The position numbers and the translations under genes were made by a program. The notes beneath the pieces were generated by a model. That model ran no database searches and was not told the DNA's origin. It worked only from the letters and a program-made list of their open reading frames with translations. 33,736 bases of DNA from Treponema sp. (lineage in GTDB: Bacteria > Spirochaetota > Spirochaetia > Treponematales > Treponemataceae): positions 1 through 33,736 of the forward strand of contig JAKSTP010000027.1 of NCBI GenBank assembly GCA_024402505.1, given 5' to 3'. Shown here in pieces: positions 7,912 through 14,696 of this stretch; positions within the stretch are counted from its first letter, which is position 1; each line of letters starts with the position of its first letter.

Positions 7912-8346
7912 ATGAAAAAATTACTTGTTTTAATCGCACTTCTTACATTGTTCACAACCAGTGTTTTTGCTTATGACAATCCAGACGCCAATTCTCGCGA
8001 TGAATCACGCTGGACTACAATGACATACACAAACATTCCTATTCTTAAGATTCTTGAATCATCAAACGGATATGCAATTATCTACCAGAAGAATAAAGTT
8101 GGAACAGGATCAACTGTAGTTCCAAAAGCCTGGGGAAAAGGCAATGTAGATAATCCACGTAAAATGAAGATTCGCATTATTGATTCTTCACTGAAACCAT
8201 TTATGACAATTGTTTCTGACGGCGGAGAATTCAAACGCGTTATTCTCAACGTACCAAAATCTAAGTCTGATCCTGTTTGGGGAGTTGTTCCTTACAGCAA
8301 ACCTCTCGACGTAGATAAATCAGACATGAGCGACGTTAAGCTCTAA
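7912..8346 (+). CDS. Small secreted protein of unknown function
   Basis: The 144-residue protein has a signal peptide (MKKLLVLIALLTLFTTSVFA, cleavage after VFA) and a mature part of about 124 residues. The mature protein begins YDNPDANSRDESRW and contains TNIPILKILESSNGYAIIYQKNKVG, PKAWGKG and MKIRIIDSSLKPFMTIVSDGGEFKRVILNVPKS. It looks like one compact beta-rich domain. I do not recognise a family. The ATG at 7912 has GGAG seven bases upstream and begins the signal peptide, so an in-frame TTG at 7882 is not used. It is followed by dhhP after 22 bases, probably on the same transcript. Confidence 0.78.
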   Translation: MKKLLVLIALLTLFTTSVFAYDNPDANSRDESRWTTMTYTNIPILKILESSNGYAIIYQKNKVGTGSTVVPKAWGKGNVDNPRKMKIRIIDSSLKPFMTIVSDGGEFKRVILNVPKSKSDPVWGVVPYSKPLDVDKSDMSDVKL

Positions 8347-8368
8347 TTCTTAAACCAGGTTTTACATT

Positions 8369-9370
8369 ATGGCAGTTTTCTCCAAAGAATATGCAGACAA
8401 GCTTCTGGCTTTTGTAGAAGCTCATGAATACTTTTACATTGTTGGACACAAAGAGCCTGACGGAGATTGCGTTGCATCCTGTCTTGGGATTGCTGCCATA
8501 CTGGATCACTTCAAGAAACCTTATAAACTGCTTTCAGCCGGTCCTTTTAAACGCACTGATATCCTGAAATACGAATCACTTTTTACAAATGAACTTGATT
8601 TCCAGACTCAGGATGAAATGAAAAAAACCGGTCTCATTATTGTAGACTGTTCTGAGCTTCACCGCCTTGGAGAACTGGACGGCGATGTTCACAATTACGA
8701 TACCTTCATTATTGATCACCACAAAACCACAGGGGATCCTTCAAAAGAAAATCCTGTAACAACTAAATTCATTGATTCTGACAGCCCTGCCTGCGCTTAT
8801 CTTGTGCAGCTTTTCTACGAAACCATCATCGGGCCTATCCCAAAAGAAACAGCAGAAATCCTTTTCCTTGGATTTTGTACCGACACAGGTTTCTTCCGTT
8901 TCCTGAATGAAAATTCTGACTGTTACATGGAAGGTGCCGCCCGACTTGTAAAATACGGAGCAGTTCCTCGGGATACTTACCGTACCATCAACAGCGGAAA
9001 ACCTTTTTCCACTCGTAAACTCCTTGGCATTCTTCTTGAGCGCACAGAACTTTATCTTGATGGAAAACTGGCCGTAACCTACGAAACATTAAACGACACA
9101 AAACAATATGGACAGGAAGGCCGTGACTCAGATGCCCTCTATTCCGCCCTTCTTTCATGTCGTGGAGTTGAGGCCGTTGTCTTCCTTCGCCAGGACACCT
9201 TGAACACATGTACAGGTGGTTTCCGGTCTCAGGATAAGGTTGATGTAAGTGTTGTTGCCCAAAAATTCAACGGTGGCGGACACAAAAATGCATCTGGTTT
9301 GAGCACAGAAGGACGTCTTGAAACTCTTATTCCTGCAGTGGTAAAAGAATTCGCACGGGTAATGAACTAA
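8369..9370 (+). CDS. DHH/DHHA1 phosphoesterase (NrnA/DhhP type)
   Basis: The 333-residue cytoplasmic protein belongs to the stand-alone DHH-DHHA1 phosphoesterases. These degrade short oligoribonucleotides, pAp or, for DhhP of Borrelia and relatives, c-di-AMP/pApA. Manganese-binding motifs are all present: H27 with D31 and D33 in GHKEPDGD, VDCSE, D116-H117-H118 in DHHK, and the C-terminal DHHA1 signature GGGHKNASG at residues 302-310. It lacks the membrane, PAS and GGDEF parts of GdpP. Because cdaA is in the same window, a role in c-di-AMP turnover is plausible, but nanoRNase activity is equally compatible with the sequence. It follows the secreted-protein gene by 22 bases. Confidence 0.88.
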   Translation: MAVFSKEYADKLLAFVEAHEYFYIVGHKEPDGDCVASCLGIAAILDHFKKPYKLLSAGPFKRTDILKYESLFTNELDFQTQDEMKKTGLIIVDCSELHRLGELDGDVHNYDTFIIDHHKTTGDPSKENPVTTKFIDSDSPACAYLVQLFYETIIGPIPKETAEILFLGFCTDTGFFRFLNENSDCYMEGAARLVKYGAVPRDTYRTINSGKPFSTRKLLGILLERTELYLDGKLAVTYETLNDTKQYGQEGRDSDALYSALLSCRGVEAVVFLRQDTLNTCTGGFRSQDKVDVSVVAQKFNGGGHKNASGLSTEGRLETLIPAVVKEFARVMN

Positions 9371-9544
9371 CTGTTTTTTATCGCAATATCTCCAATATAC
9401 CCTAAAAAACCTCAAAACCTAGAATTTGTGTAACTCCAATATATCAATTTTTTTATATTTTTTAAAATTTTCTTCTAAATTTTCCTAAATATTTTACATC
9501 TCCCTATTGATAATGAAAATAAATCAAACAGAAAGGATGTAAAC
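9371..9544. other. AT-rich leader of the sigma-like gene, no consensus promoter
   Basis: This 174-base gap is very AT-rich. The 10-mer CTCCAATATA occurs at 9390-9399 and again at 9434-9443, a 44-base spacing that could be two operator half-sites. I find no convincing TTGACA/TATAAT pair. The ribosome binding site AAAGGATG (9532-9539) is clear. Confidence 0.45.
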
Positions 9545-10504
9545 ATGATTAATGCGTACATTGAGGAAATTCCAGAACTTTATAAATCGGGACAAATTAG
9601 CAGTGATGAAGCATCTCATCGTATCACCACTTACTTTCTTAAAAATAAAAAGATTTTTCCCCTGGCGTCTAAATGCAAAGATGTAGATGAGCTTAAAGAT
9701 AAAACTTCAGAAATTATCGTGTACCTGCTAACAAACGGCAGAGCAATCCTTGACCATTACGATTCACGTAAAGCAAGTTTCTTCAACTACCTTTACAAGA
9801 TTGTAGACAACCAGAACAAATCCTGGATCCGAAAAAGACAGAACGAAATGCTGGATAAATCTATAGTCCGCAGAATCATTACCATGGATAATGAGGCTCG
9901 GCAGGAAAAAGATCCCCAGGAAGAATATATTGACAACATTGATAGAGGACAGAAATTCTTTGAAAAAACTGTGGTTCAATCTTACGTTCTTGCTGACCCC
10001 AATTCACCTGCCAGAACTTTTCCCATTCTCAATACTTTTCTTAAATCAAGAAGCATTTCTCCGGAACATAAAGCCAGAATCCTTGTAAGTTTCAAAAACT
10101 GCTATTCTCTTGAAGACAGTGACCTTTACAAACTGGCCATTGACTACAACCTTAATTTTGTAGAACTTACCTGCATTGTAGACAAACTTCGAAGCCTTCT
10201 GGTCGATAAAATGTCTACAGCCCAGGAACACATGAGCAGACAGTATAAATTTTACACTGCCCAGAAAAACTTTGAACAGCAGAGTTCCATGTGTGATACA
10301 GCTTCTGCTTACAAAGCAAATGAACTTCACCAGATGGCGCAGCGATATAAAAAGCGATGGAATGCCCACGTTTCACAGCACATACGAATCTACCCTTCAA
10401 ACCGTCAGATTGCCGAATTAATCGGCATGAAAGAACGAACTTTGGATTACTACATAAACTGTTCCTGGAGGACAAACGAAGAAAATTGCCCTGAAGAGTC
10501 ATAA
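9545..10504 (+). CDS. Atypical sigma-70-like regulator
   Basis: The 319-residue protein has a segment typical of sigma region 2: RAILDHYDSRKASFFNYLYKIVDNQ followed by KSWIRKRQNEML (residues about 70-108). It ends with a helix-turn-helix-like segment, NRQIAELIGMKERTLDYYINCSWR, near residues 283-306, in the place of region 4. The two are separated by some 170 residues of mostly helical, non-canonical sequence, much longer than the linker of ECF sigma factors. It has no membrane segment. It may be a diverged alternative sigma factor, a phage-type sigma-like activator, or a DNA-binding protein that only borrowed the fold. It lies between dhhP and rdgB and 790 bases upstream of an RsbU/V/W-like module, which makes it a candidate output of that switch. 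Confidence 0.55.
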   Translation: MINAYIEEIPELYKSGQISSDEASHRITTYFLKNKKIFPLASKCKDVDELKDKTSEIIVYLLTNGRAILDHYDSRKASFFNYLYKIVDNQNKSWIRKRQNEMLDKSIVRRIITMDNEARQEKDPQEEYIDNIDRGQKFFEKTVVQSYVLADPNSPARTFPILNTFLKSRSISPEHKARILVSFKNCYSLEDSDLYKLAIDYNLNFVELTCIVDKLRSLLVDKMSTAQEHMSRQYKFYTAQKNFEQQSSMCDTASAYKANELHQMAQRYKKRWNAHVSQHIRIYPSNRQIAELIGMKERTLDYYINCSWRTNEENCPEES

Positions 10505-10506
10505 AA

Positions 10507-10535
10507 TTGCATTTTCAGCATTTTTCTACTATATT
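10507..10535 (+). promoter_or_regulatory. Promoter of rdgB, nearly leaderless
   Basis: TTGCAT (10507-10512) and TATATT (10530-10535) are separated by 17 bases. Transcription should begin at about 10542, that is, at the ATG (10543). No ribosome binding site lies between the promoter and the start codon. Confidence 0.5.
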
Positions 10536-10542
10536 ATACGTT

Positions 10543-11199
10543 ATGAAAATATACCTTGCTACTGGAAATAAAAATAAGAAAAAAGAAATGGCAGAACTTT
10601 TGCCAGGTTTTGATATTGTTATTCCTTCTGATGAAGGAATCGCCTTTGATCCTGATGAAACAGGAACTACCTTTTATGAAAACTCGATTATTAAGGCAAA
10701 AGCACTTTATGATCTGGTTCACGCTCCTGTAATTGCCGATGATTCCGGCATCTGTGTTGACGCACTGGATGGCGTTCCTGGCATTTATTCATCACGATAT
10801 GCCGGCCCTGAATATCCCCAGGGAAAACCTGATGGCAAAAAAATCAGTCAGGAAGAACAGAACATCTTCCTTATTGATCAATTGAACAAACGTCTTGAAA
10901 AACATGAAGCCCGTTTCAATGATTTTATGAACGGACCACGCTCCTGTCACTATACCTGTGCATTCGTTCTTTACCTTGGTGGAGACCGTCTTTACGTAGT
11001 ACAGGAAACTTTTGAAGGAACACTTATTGATGATATTTCAAAGCAGGCTGGAGACGGTGGTTTTGGATACGATCCTATAGTTTTCCTTCCTGACCAGAAC
11101 AAGACCATTGCGCAGCTTTCTGCCGATGAAAAAAACGCCATTTCTCACCGTGGAAAAGCAGTTAAGGCTCTTAAGAAGATAATTGAACAACTTTCTTAG
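10543..11199 (+). CDS. rdgB: Non-canonical purine NTP pyrophosphatase (XTP/dITP)
   Basis: RdgB/HAM1 removes xanthosine and inosine triphosphates from the nucleotide pool. With the ATG at 10543 the product is 218 residues, starting MKIYLATGNKNKKKEM with the family's substrate loop (TGNKxK). IADDSGICVDALDGVPGIYSSRYAG holds the catalytic acidic residues (around D66-D67), GDGGFGYDPIVFLP is the signature loop, and SHRGKAVKAL closes the protein. An earlier in-frame TTG would add 12 residues unlike the family, and it coincides with the -35 box, so the ATG is preferred. No ribosome binding site is visible, so the mRNA may be translated as a leaderless or near-leaderless message. There is a 33-residue insertion between the catalytic loop and the rest, which includes KRLEKHEARFNDFMNG. 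Confidence 0.93.
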   Translation: MKIYLATGNKNKKKEMAELLPGFDIVIPSDEGIAFDPDETGTTFYENSIIKAKALYDLVHAPVIADDSGICVDALDGVPGIYSSRYAGPEYPQGKPDGKKISQEEQNIFLIDQLNKRLEKHEARFNDFMNGPRSCHYTCAFVLYLGGDRLYVVQETFEGTLIDDISKQAGDGGFGYDPIVFLPDQNKTIAQLSADEKNAISHRGKAVKALKKIIEQLS

Positions 11200-11220
11200 C
11201 TTTTCATTATCCCATTTTAA

Positions 11221-11249
11221 TTGACGCCACAAAATTTCAATGTTAGAAT
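11221..11249 (+). promoter_or_regulatory. Promoter of the rsbU-rsbV-rsbW-like operon
   Basis: TTGACG (11221-11226) and TAGAAT (11244-11249) are 17 bases apart. Transcription would start near 11256, which is the first base of a perfect hairpin. The start codon follows at 11295, preceded by AGGAG. Confidence 0.62.
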
Positions 11250-11255
11250 ATAATA

Positions 11256-11274
11256 ATGGTATATTTTATACCAT
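11256..11274 (+). promoter_or_regulatory. Perfect palindrome at the transcription start of the rsbU operon
   Basis: ATGGTATA (11256-11263), loop TTT and TATACCAT (11267-11274) form an 8-bp perfect stem. It lies directly downstream of the -10 box. It could be a dimeric repressor site or a 5'-terminal stem-loop that protects the mRNA. There is no T-run after it, so it is not a terminator. Confidence 0.6.
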
Positions 11275-11294
11275 CTGATAGGAGTATTTAAACT

Positions 11295-12959
11295 ATGGAT
11301 TCATTGGTTGGTGTTCCGCTTCTGGTTGCAGCAGGTATCAGTGCACTGGTATTTATTACACTGCTCATTGCCAAACTGCGAAATACAGCAAAAATCAGTT
11401 TTATCTTCTTTTTGATCAGCGGAGTTCTGGTAGCAGGATGTATTTACACATACTACAACCAGCAGCTCATGTTCCTGGTATTTACTCTGGCATTCGCTGA
11501 AGTGCTTATCCTTCTTTACACTGCTGTTGTTGCTTTCAGCAACCCTAAAAAACGTGAAGAAAAGAAAGAAGCAAAGCGCCTTGCTGAACAGCGTGCTATG
11601 ATTGCAGAAAATTCTGTTTCAAAAGAAGAATATAACGCAACAGTAAAAAAATACAAACGCATTATTGAAGTTAACAAAGACCTGGTTGCAAAGGTATCTT
11701 CATTCTTCTCAACAGAAGACTCAATGGAAGGATTCCTTAACTACGGTAATAAACTTCTTACAGAAAAAGTAAAAGCCGACGGTTGTGTTATTCTTATGGC
11801 CGACGATTTTGACAACATTCTTACAGTAAAATCATTTACAGGAAGTTTCCCTCCTCCATACAAACTGCCGGCAGATCTTCCTCACAAACCTATCCGTGTT
11901 GAAACAAACCTTCGTTTCGCACAGTTCCCTCTTACAGAAAACATCTTTGGTGATATCGCTGTAAAAGGTGAACCAGTACTTATCGAAGACTCAGTTCGTG
12001 ATCCACGGGTTTACCAGAACGGTCCTGAAGAATTCCTTAAATGCGGAAGTTACATTTTCATCCCTATTAAACAGGCTGAAGGTGTAGCAGGCGTTATTGC
12101 CCTTTCTCGTGATCCTGGAAAAGCAAAATTCACAAAAGAAGATTTGATTGAAGCAGAAGTTTACACAGACGCCATTGCATCTGCCATGAAACCACTTTAT
12201 TCCTTCCTTTCTTACGCAGAACACAAGGAACTTACAAGTGGTGGTGACATTGCTACTTCAATTCAGAAAACACTTATTCCTTCAAAACTGCCTGCCATTG
12301 CATCACTTGGCATAGGATGTTTTACAAACCCAATGGAAAATGTTTGTGGTGACTATTACGATGTTATCATTTCACGTAAGAACCGCATTTCCTTCATTAT
12401 GGCCGACGTTGCTGGAAAAGGCATGAACTCCCTTGTAGTTATGCTTATGATCCGCGCTATTCTACGCCTTACAGTAAACACTCCACAGAGCGCAGCAACA
12501 ATTCTTGCATGGGCAAACAGAGGCATCTGTATAGAATCTTCAAAGATTGACCACTTTGCCAGTGTTGCACTTATCAACTACGACAGTGAAACAAGAAAAG
12601 CAGAAATTGCATCTTGTGGAAATAACCCAGTACTGTTATACTCTGCTAAAACAAAATCTTTGGATACACTTACTGATGTAAGTGAACCTATGGGTGTTGA
12701 AAAAGATTCTGTATATAAAGATGTAACTGTAACCCTTGAAAAAGGTGATATGCTTGTTACATTTACAGACGGTATTATTGAAGCTCTCAATGATATGGGA
12801 GCCCAGTATTCAATGAACAGCCTGTCAAAAATCATCACTGCAAATGCTGGTAAATCTGCAAAAGAAATTTCCAGCCGCGTAAAAGATGATCTTAAGAAAT
12901 TCTGTGACGGAACACAACAATTCGATGACCAGAGTTTGCTGGTTATCAAAGCTGAATAA
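11295..12959 (+). CDS. Membrane-anchored GAF-SpoIIE serine phosphatase (RsbU-like)
   Basis: The 554-residue protein begins with three hydrophobic helices (about residues 5-80), followed by a basic coiled segment (KKREEKKEAKRLAEQR). A GAF-like sensor domain follows at about 135-300, then a PP2C/SpoIIE phosphatase domain at about 320-554. Metal-binding residues are visible: D353 and D356 in GDYYD, D371 in MADVAGKGMNS, D492 in TDGIIEA, and D544-D545 in DDQSLLVI. Such enzymes dephosphorylate a STAS-domain anti-anti-sigma factor, and that partner is encoded next. The gene starts a three-gene operon with 20- and 3-base gaps. The signal sensed by the membrane and GAF parts is unknown. Confidence 0.88.
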   Translation: MDSLVGVPLLVAAGISALVFITLLIAKLRNTAKISFIFFLISGVLVAGCIYTYYNQQLMFLVFTLAFAEVLILLYTAVVAFSNPKKREEKKEAKRLAEQRAMIAENSVSKEEYNATVKKYKRIIEVNKDLVAKVSSFFSTEDSMEGFLNYGNKLLTEKVKADGCVILMADDFDNILTVKSFTGSFPPPYKLPADLPHKPIRVETNLRFAQFPLTENIFGDIAVKGEPVLIEDSVRDPRVYQNGPEEFLKCGSYIFIPIKQAEGVAGVIALSRDPGKAKFTKEDLIEAEVYTDAIASAMKPLYSFLSYAEHKELTSGGDIATSIQKTLIPSKLPAIASLGIGCFTNPMENVCGDYYDVIISRKNRISFIMADVAGKGMNSLVVMLMIRAILRLTVNTPQSAATILAWANRGICIESSKIDHFASVALINYDSETRKAEIASCGNNPVLLYSAKTKSLDTLTDVSEPMGVEKDSVYKDVTVTLEKGDMLVTFTDGIIEALNDMGAQYSMNSLSKIITANAGKSAKEISSRVKDDLKKFCDGTQQFDDQSLLVIKAE

Positions 12960-12979
12960 TAAGGCAAGGAGCTTTAAGA

Positions 12980-13318
12980 ATGGAACTTAAAATTCGTAAA
13001 AACGGAGATGTTTATATCATCGATGTAAACGGAGAGATGGACCTTTACAACTCGTATAAACTCAAAGAACTGGTTATGAAGATGCTCGAAAAGAATGTTA
13101 AAAACTTCGTAATCAATCTTGAACAGGTCGACTATATTGACTCGTCTGGAATTGGTGCATTGATCTTCATTTGCTCTACAATTAAAAAGCAGAACCTGCA
13201 CCTTGCAATTTCTAACATTCACGGATCTGTAAAGAAGGTTATTGAGCTTACAAAACTTATGGGTTACTTCCCTATTGCCAACAGCGTAGAAGAAGGCCTT
13301 TTGATGGTTAAGGAGTAA
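12980..13318 (+). CDS. STAS-domain anti-sigma factor antagonist (RsbV/SpoIIAA-like)
   Basis: The 112-residue protein is a single STAS domain. The phosphorylation motif VDYIDSSGIGALI is present with D54, S55 and S56. By analogy with SpoIIAA, S56 is the residue phosphorylated by the kinase partner and dephosphorylated by the SpoIIE-type phosphatase. It is encoded between the phosphatase and a HATPase, the classical order of a partner-switching module. The start has an AAGGAGCTTT ribosome binding site. Confidence 0.92.
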   Translation: MELKIRKNGDVYIIDVNGEMDLYNSYKLKELVMKMLEKNVKNFVINLEQVDYIDSSGIGALIFICSTIKKQNLHLAISNIHGSVKKVIELTKLMGYFPIANSVEEGLLMVKE

Positions 13319-13321
13319 GAC

Positions 13322-13876
13322 ATGGAACAGGAATTCAAAGAACTTCGCTCAGACGAAAATGATCCATTGTTTGATAAAACAAACATGCTTAAGAAGGAAT
13401 TTCCTTCAGACTTCCGCCAGATTCGTTACTTCACACTTTTGATTGTACAGTCTGCACCTACAGAAATTAAAGAATTGAACCTGCTTGAACAGCAGATTTC
13501 TGAAGTAATTAAAAACGCTGTAAAACATGGTAACCACTGTGACATCAATAAAAAAGTTACAGTATGGTACTCTTTCAGCCCAAGTCACGCACATATTATT
13601 GTTCAGGACGAAGGTGAAGGATTTACTGACCTTGAAAAATGGAACGAATTCAACCGCAAACGTCTTGAATGTCTCCACAAAAACGACTTTATGGAACTTT
13701 CAAACTACGTTTCATTCCGTACAAAACAGTCAGACAGCCAGGATGGTGGTAACGCCCTTTTCGCTGCTCTTGAATACTGGAACGGTGGATTTGTTTACAA
13801 CGGAAAGAAAAATGCCGTTGCTATGCTTAAAAAATATCAGCAGAAACACCACAGCGTAAACCGCGACGGTGAATAA
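13322..13876 (+). CDS. GHKL-type serine kinase/anti-sigma factor-like protein (RsbW-like)
   Basis: The 184-residue protein has a HATPase fold. An N-box is visible in LLEQQISEVIKNAVKHGNHCD (N65), and a G1-type box in HIIVQDEGEGFTDLEKW. A further Gly-rich stretch is SQDGGNALFAALEYWNG. These are the features of RsbW/SpoIIAB kinases that phosphorylate the STAS protein and hold a target. An N-terminal extension of roughly 30 residues and a basic C-terminus (KKYQQKHHSVNRDGE) are added to the usual 140-residue domain. The stop is followed by the terminator shared with ssrA. No canonical SigB is encoded next to it, so the bound target could be a protein other than a sigma factor. Confidence 0.85.
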   Translation: MEQEFKELRSDENDPLFDKTNMLKKEFPSDFRQIRYFTLLIVQSAPTEIKELNLLEQQISEVIKNAVKHGNHCDINKKVTVWYSFSPSHAHIIVQDEGEGFTDLEKWNEFNRKRLECLHKNDFMELSNYVSFRTKQSDSQDGGNALFAALEYWNGGFVYNGKKNAVAMLKKYQQKHHSVNRDGE

Positions 13877-13902
13877 TTTTAGCTGAAATTATTATGCATT
13901 AA

Positions 13903-13931
13903 AAAAGCCTTGACCTTTTGTCAGGGCTTTT
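13903..13931 (+). terminator. Terminator of the rsb-like operon, overlapping the ssrA promoter
   Basis: AAAAGCCTTGAC (13903-13914) pairs with GTCAGGGCTTTT (13920-13931) over 12 positions with one G-U pair and a 5-base loop. The downstream arm ends in Ts, which continue into a TATATATTT stretch. The left arm and loop contain TTGACC, the likely -35 element of ssrA. Confidence 0.75.
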
Positions 13932-13938
13932 ATATATT
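13910..13938 (+). promoter_or_regulatory. Promoter of ssrA inside the upstream terminator
   Basis: TTGACC (13910-13915) and TATATT (13933-13938) are separated by 17 bases and lie just upstream of the tmRNA 5' end at 13949. The -35 box is within the terminator stem-loop and the spacer is the rest of that hairpin. Confidence 0.6.
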
Positions 13939-13948
13939 TAAAGCACAT

Positions 13949-14321
13949 GGGGATGTCCCGGTTTCGACGGAATTGGGAACGCCTGTACTGCATGTGGGTG
14001 TGAAGGCGCCCTAAGCTGACAAAAATTATAACTGCCAAACGTAAAGAAGAAGAATATTCTTCAGACGAACAGTTCGCTCTCGCTGCTTAATTGTAGCTTT
14101 AGCCGGGACCAGGATGGTGCTGTTCCTAACTGTCCTGCTTCCTGTTGCCAACAGGGACTTGCTGCTTAACAGGTTTGGATGTTAAGTGGGACTTTTTTCC
14201 AGAATACGGTGGTGATGCTTGTTATGCTGCTACTCCCACCCGACAATTACCTCGCATAACTAAACTTGTAGACGTGCAGGGGTTACTTTTTCGGACGCGA
14301 GTTCAATTCTCGCCATCTCCA
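13949..14321 (+). ncRNA. ssrA: Transfer-messenger RNA
   Basis: tmRNA rescues ribosomes stalled on broken mRNAs and tags the peptide for proteolysis. The 5' end GGGGATGTCCCGGTTTCGACGG and the 3' end GGACGCGAGTTCAATTCTCGCCATCTCC are diagnostic: the ends pair as an acceptor stem (GGGGATG with CATCTCC, one G-U), and the TpsiC arm contains GTTCAATTC. The tag reading frame runs from GCC after TATAACT and encodes AKRKEEEYSSDEQFALAA before TAA (14088-14090). It has the typical ALAA end. The bases after the discriminator are TTA, so CCA is not encoded and must be added. Pseudoknot-like complementarity follows the tag. The last base is taken as the A at 14321. Confidence 0.96.
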
Positions 14322-14325
14322 TTAG

Positions 14326-14358
14326 GACTGTCATTTTTTTATGGCAGTCTTTTTTTTT
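14326..14358 (+). terminator. Intrinsic terminator of ssrA
   Basis: GACTGTCAT (14326-14334) and ATGGCAGTC (14341-14349) pair over 9 bases with one G-U. They are separated by six Ts and followed by nine Ts. It begins 5 bases after the mature tmRNA end. Confidence 0.9.
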
Positions 14359-14393
14359 ACAATTATATAAGAGAAAGACACCATCCATTATTA

Positions 14394-14422
14394 TTGATAA
14401 AAATAGGGTTATGATATATTAT
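14394..14422 (+). promoter_or_regulatory. Promoter of the HMA-like gene and following operon
   Basis: TTGATA (14394-14399) and TATTAT (14417-14422) are 17 bases apart. They are followed by a leader of about 38 bases with GGAG (14455-14458) before the ATG at 14467. Confidence 0.5.
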
Positions 14423-14466
14423 TTCATTTAGGGTTTGTCAATATTTCAGAATGTGGAGCAATTTTA

Positions 14467-14667
14467 ATGCAGAAGAAAATCTATGTTGTTGGAATGTTTG
14501 ATGCTGAATCAGCTGAAAAAGTTCAGAAAGCAGTTGAAGCAGTAGCAGGTGTTTCAAAAGTTGTAGCTAACGCAGATAAAGCTCAGGTTTTGGTTGACCA
14601 TGAAGGAGCCGACGAAAATGCAATCAACGCCGCAATCACAAGTTGTGGAGTTGATGTAGTAGGCTAA
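14467..14667 (+). CDS. Small HMA-fold-like protein lacking the CxxC metal site
   Basis: The 66-residue protein has the length and pattern of a copper-chaperone-type heavy-metal-associated domain. It has an opening strand KKIYVVGM, a helix SAEKVQKAVEAVAG, then VSKVVANADKAQVLVDHEG, a second helix AINAAITSCG and a final VDVV. In metal-binding members the first loop reads GMxCxxC. Here it is GMFDAES, so both cysteines are replaced (Asp and Ser), and only one Cys remains near the end. It is therefore unlikely to bind copper in the usual manner. It is followed 29 bases later by a hydroxyacid dehydrogenase gene. Similar Cys-less small domains are seen in anaerobes, but I cannot assign a role. Confidence 0.65.
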   Translation: MQKKIYVVGMFDAESAEKVQKAVEAVAGVSKVVANADKAQVLVDHEGADENAINAAITSCGVDVVG

Positions 14668-14696
14668 TTTTAGAGCAAGCGTGCAGGTGGTATTTT

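Noticed and set aside
13872..13893. Hairpin AATAATTT/AAATTATT after the RsbW-like gene as a terminator
   Set aside because: It is AT-only, has no T-run and overlaps the stop codon; the GC-containing hairpin at 13903-13931 is a much better terminator.
14145..14414. 89-codon open frame
   Set aside because: It lies within the mature tmRNA and its terminator, so it is not a gene.
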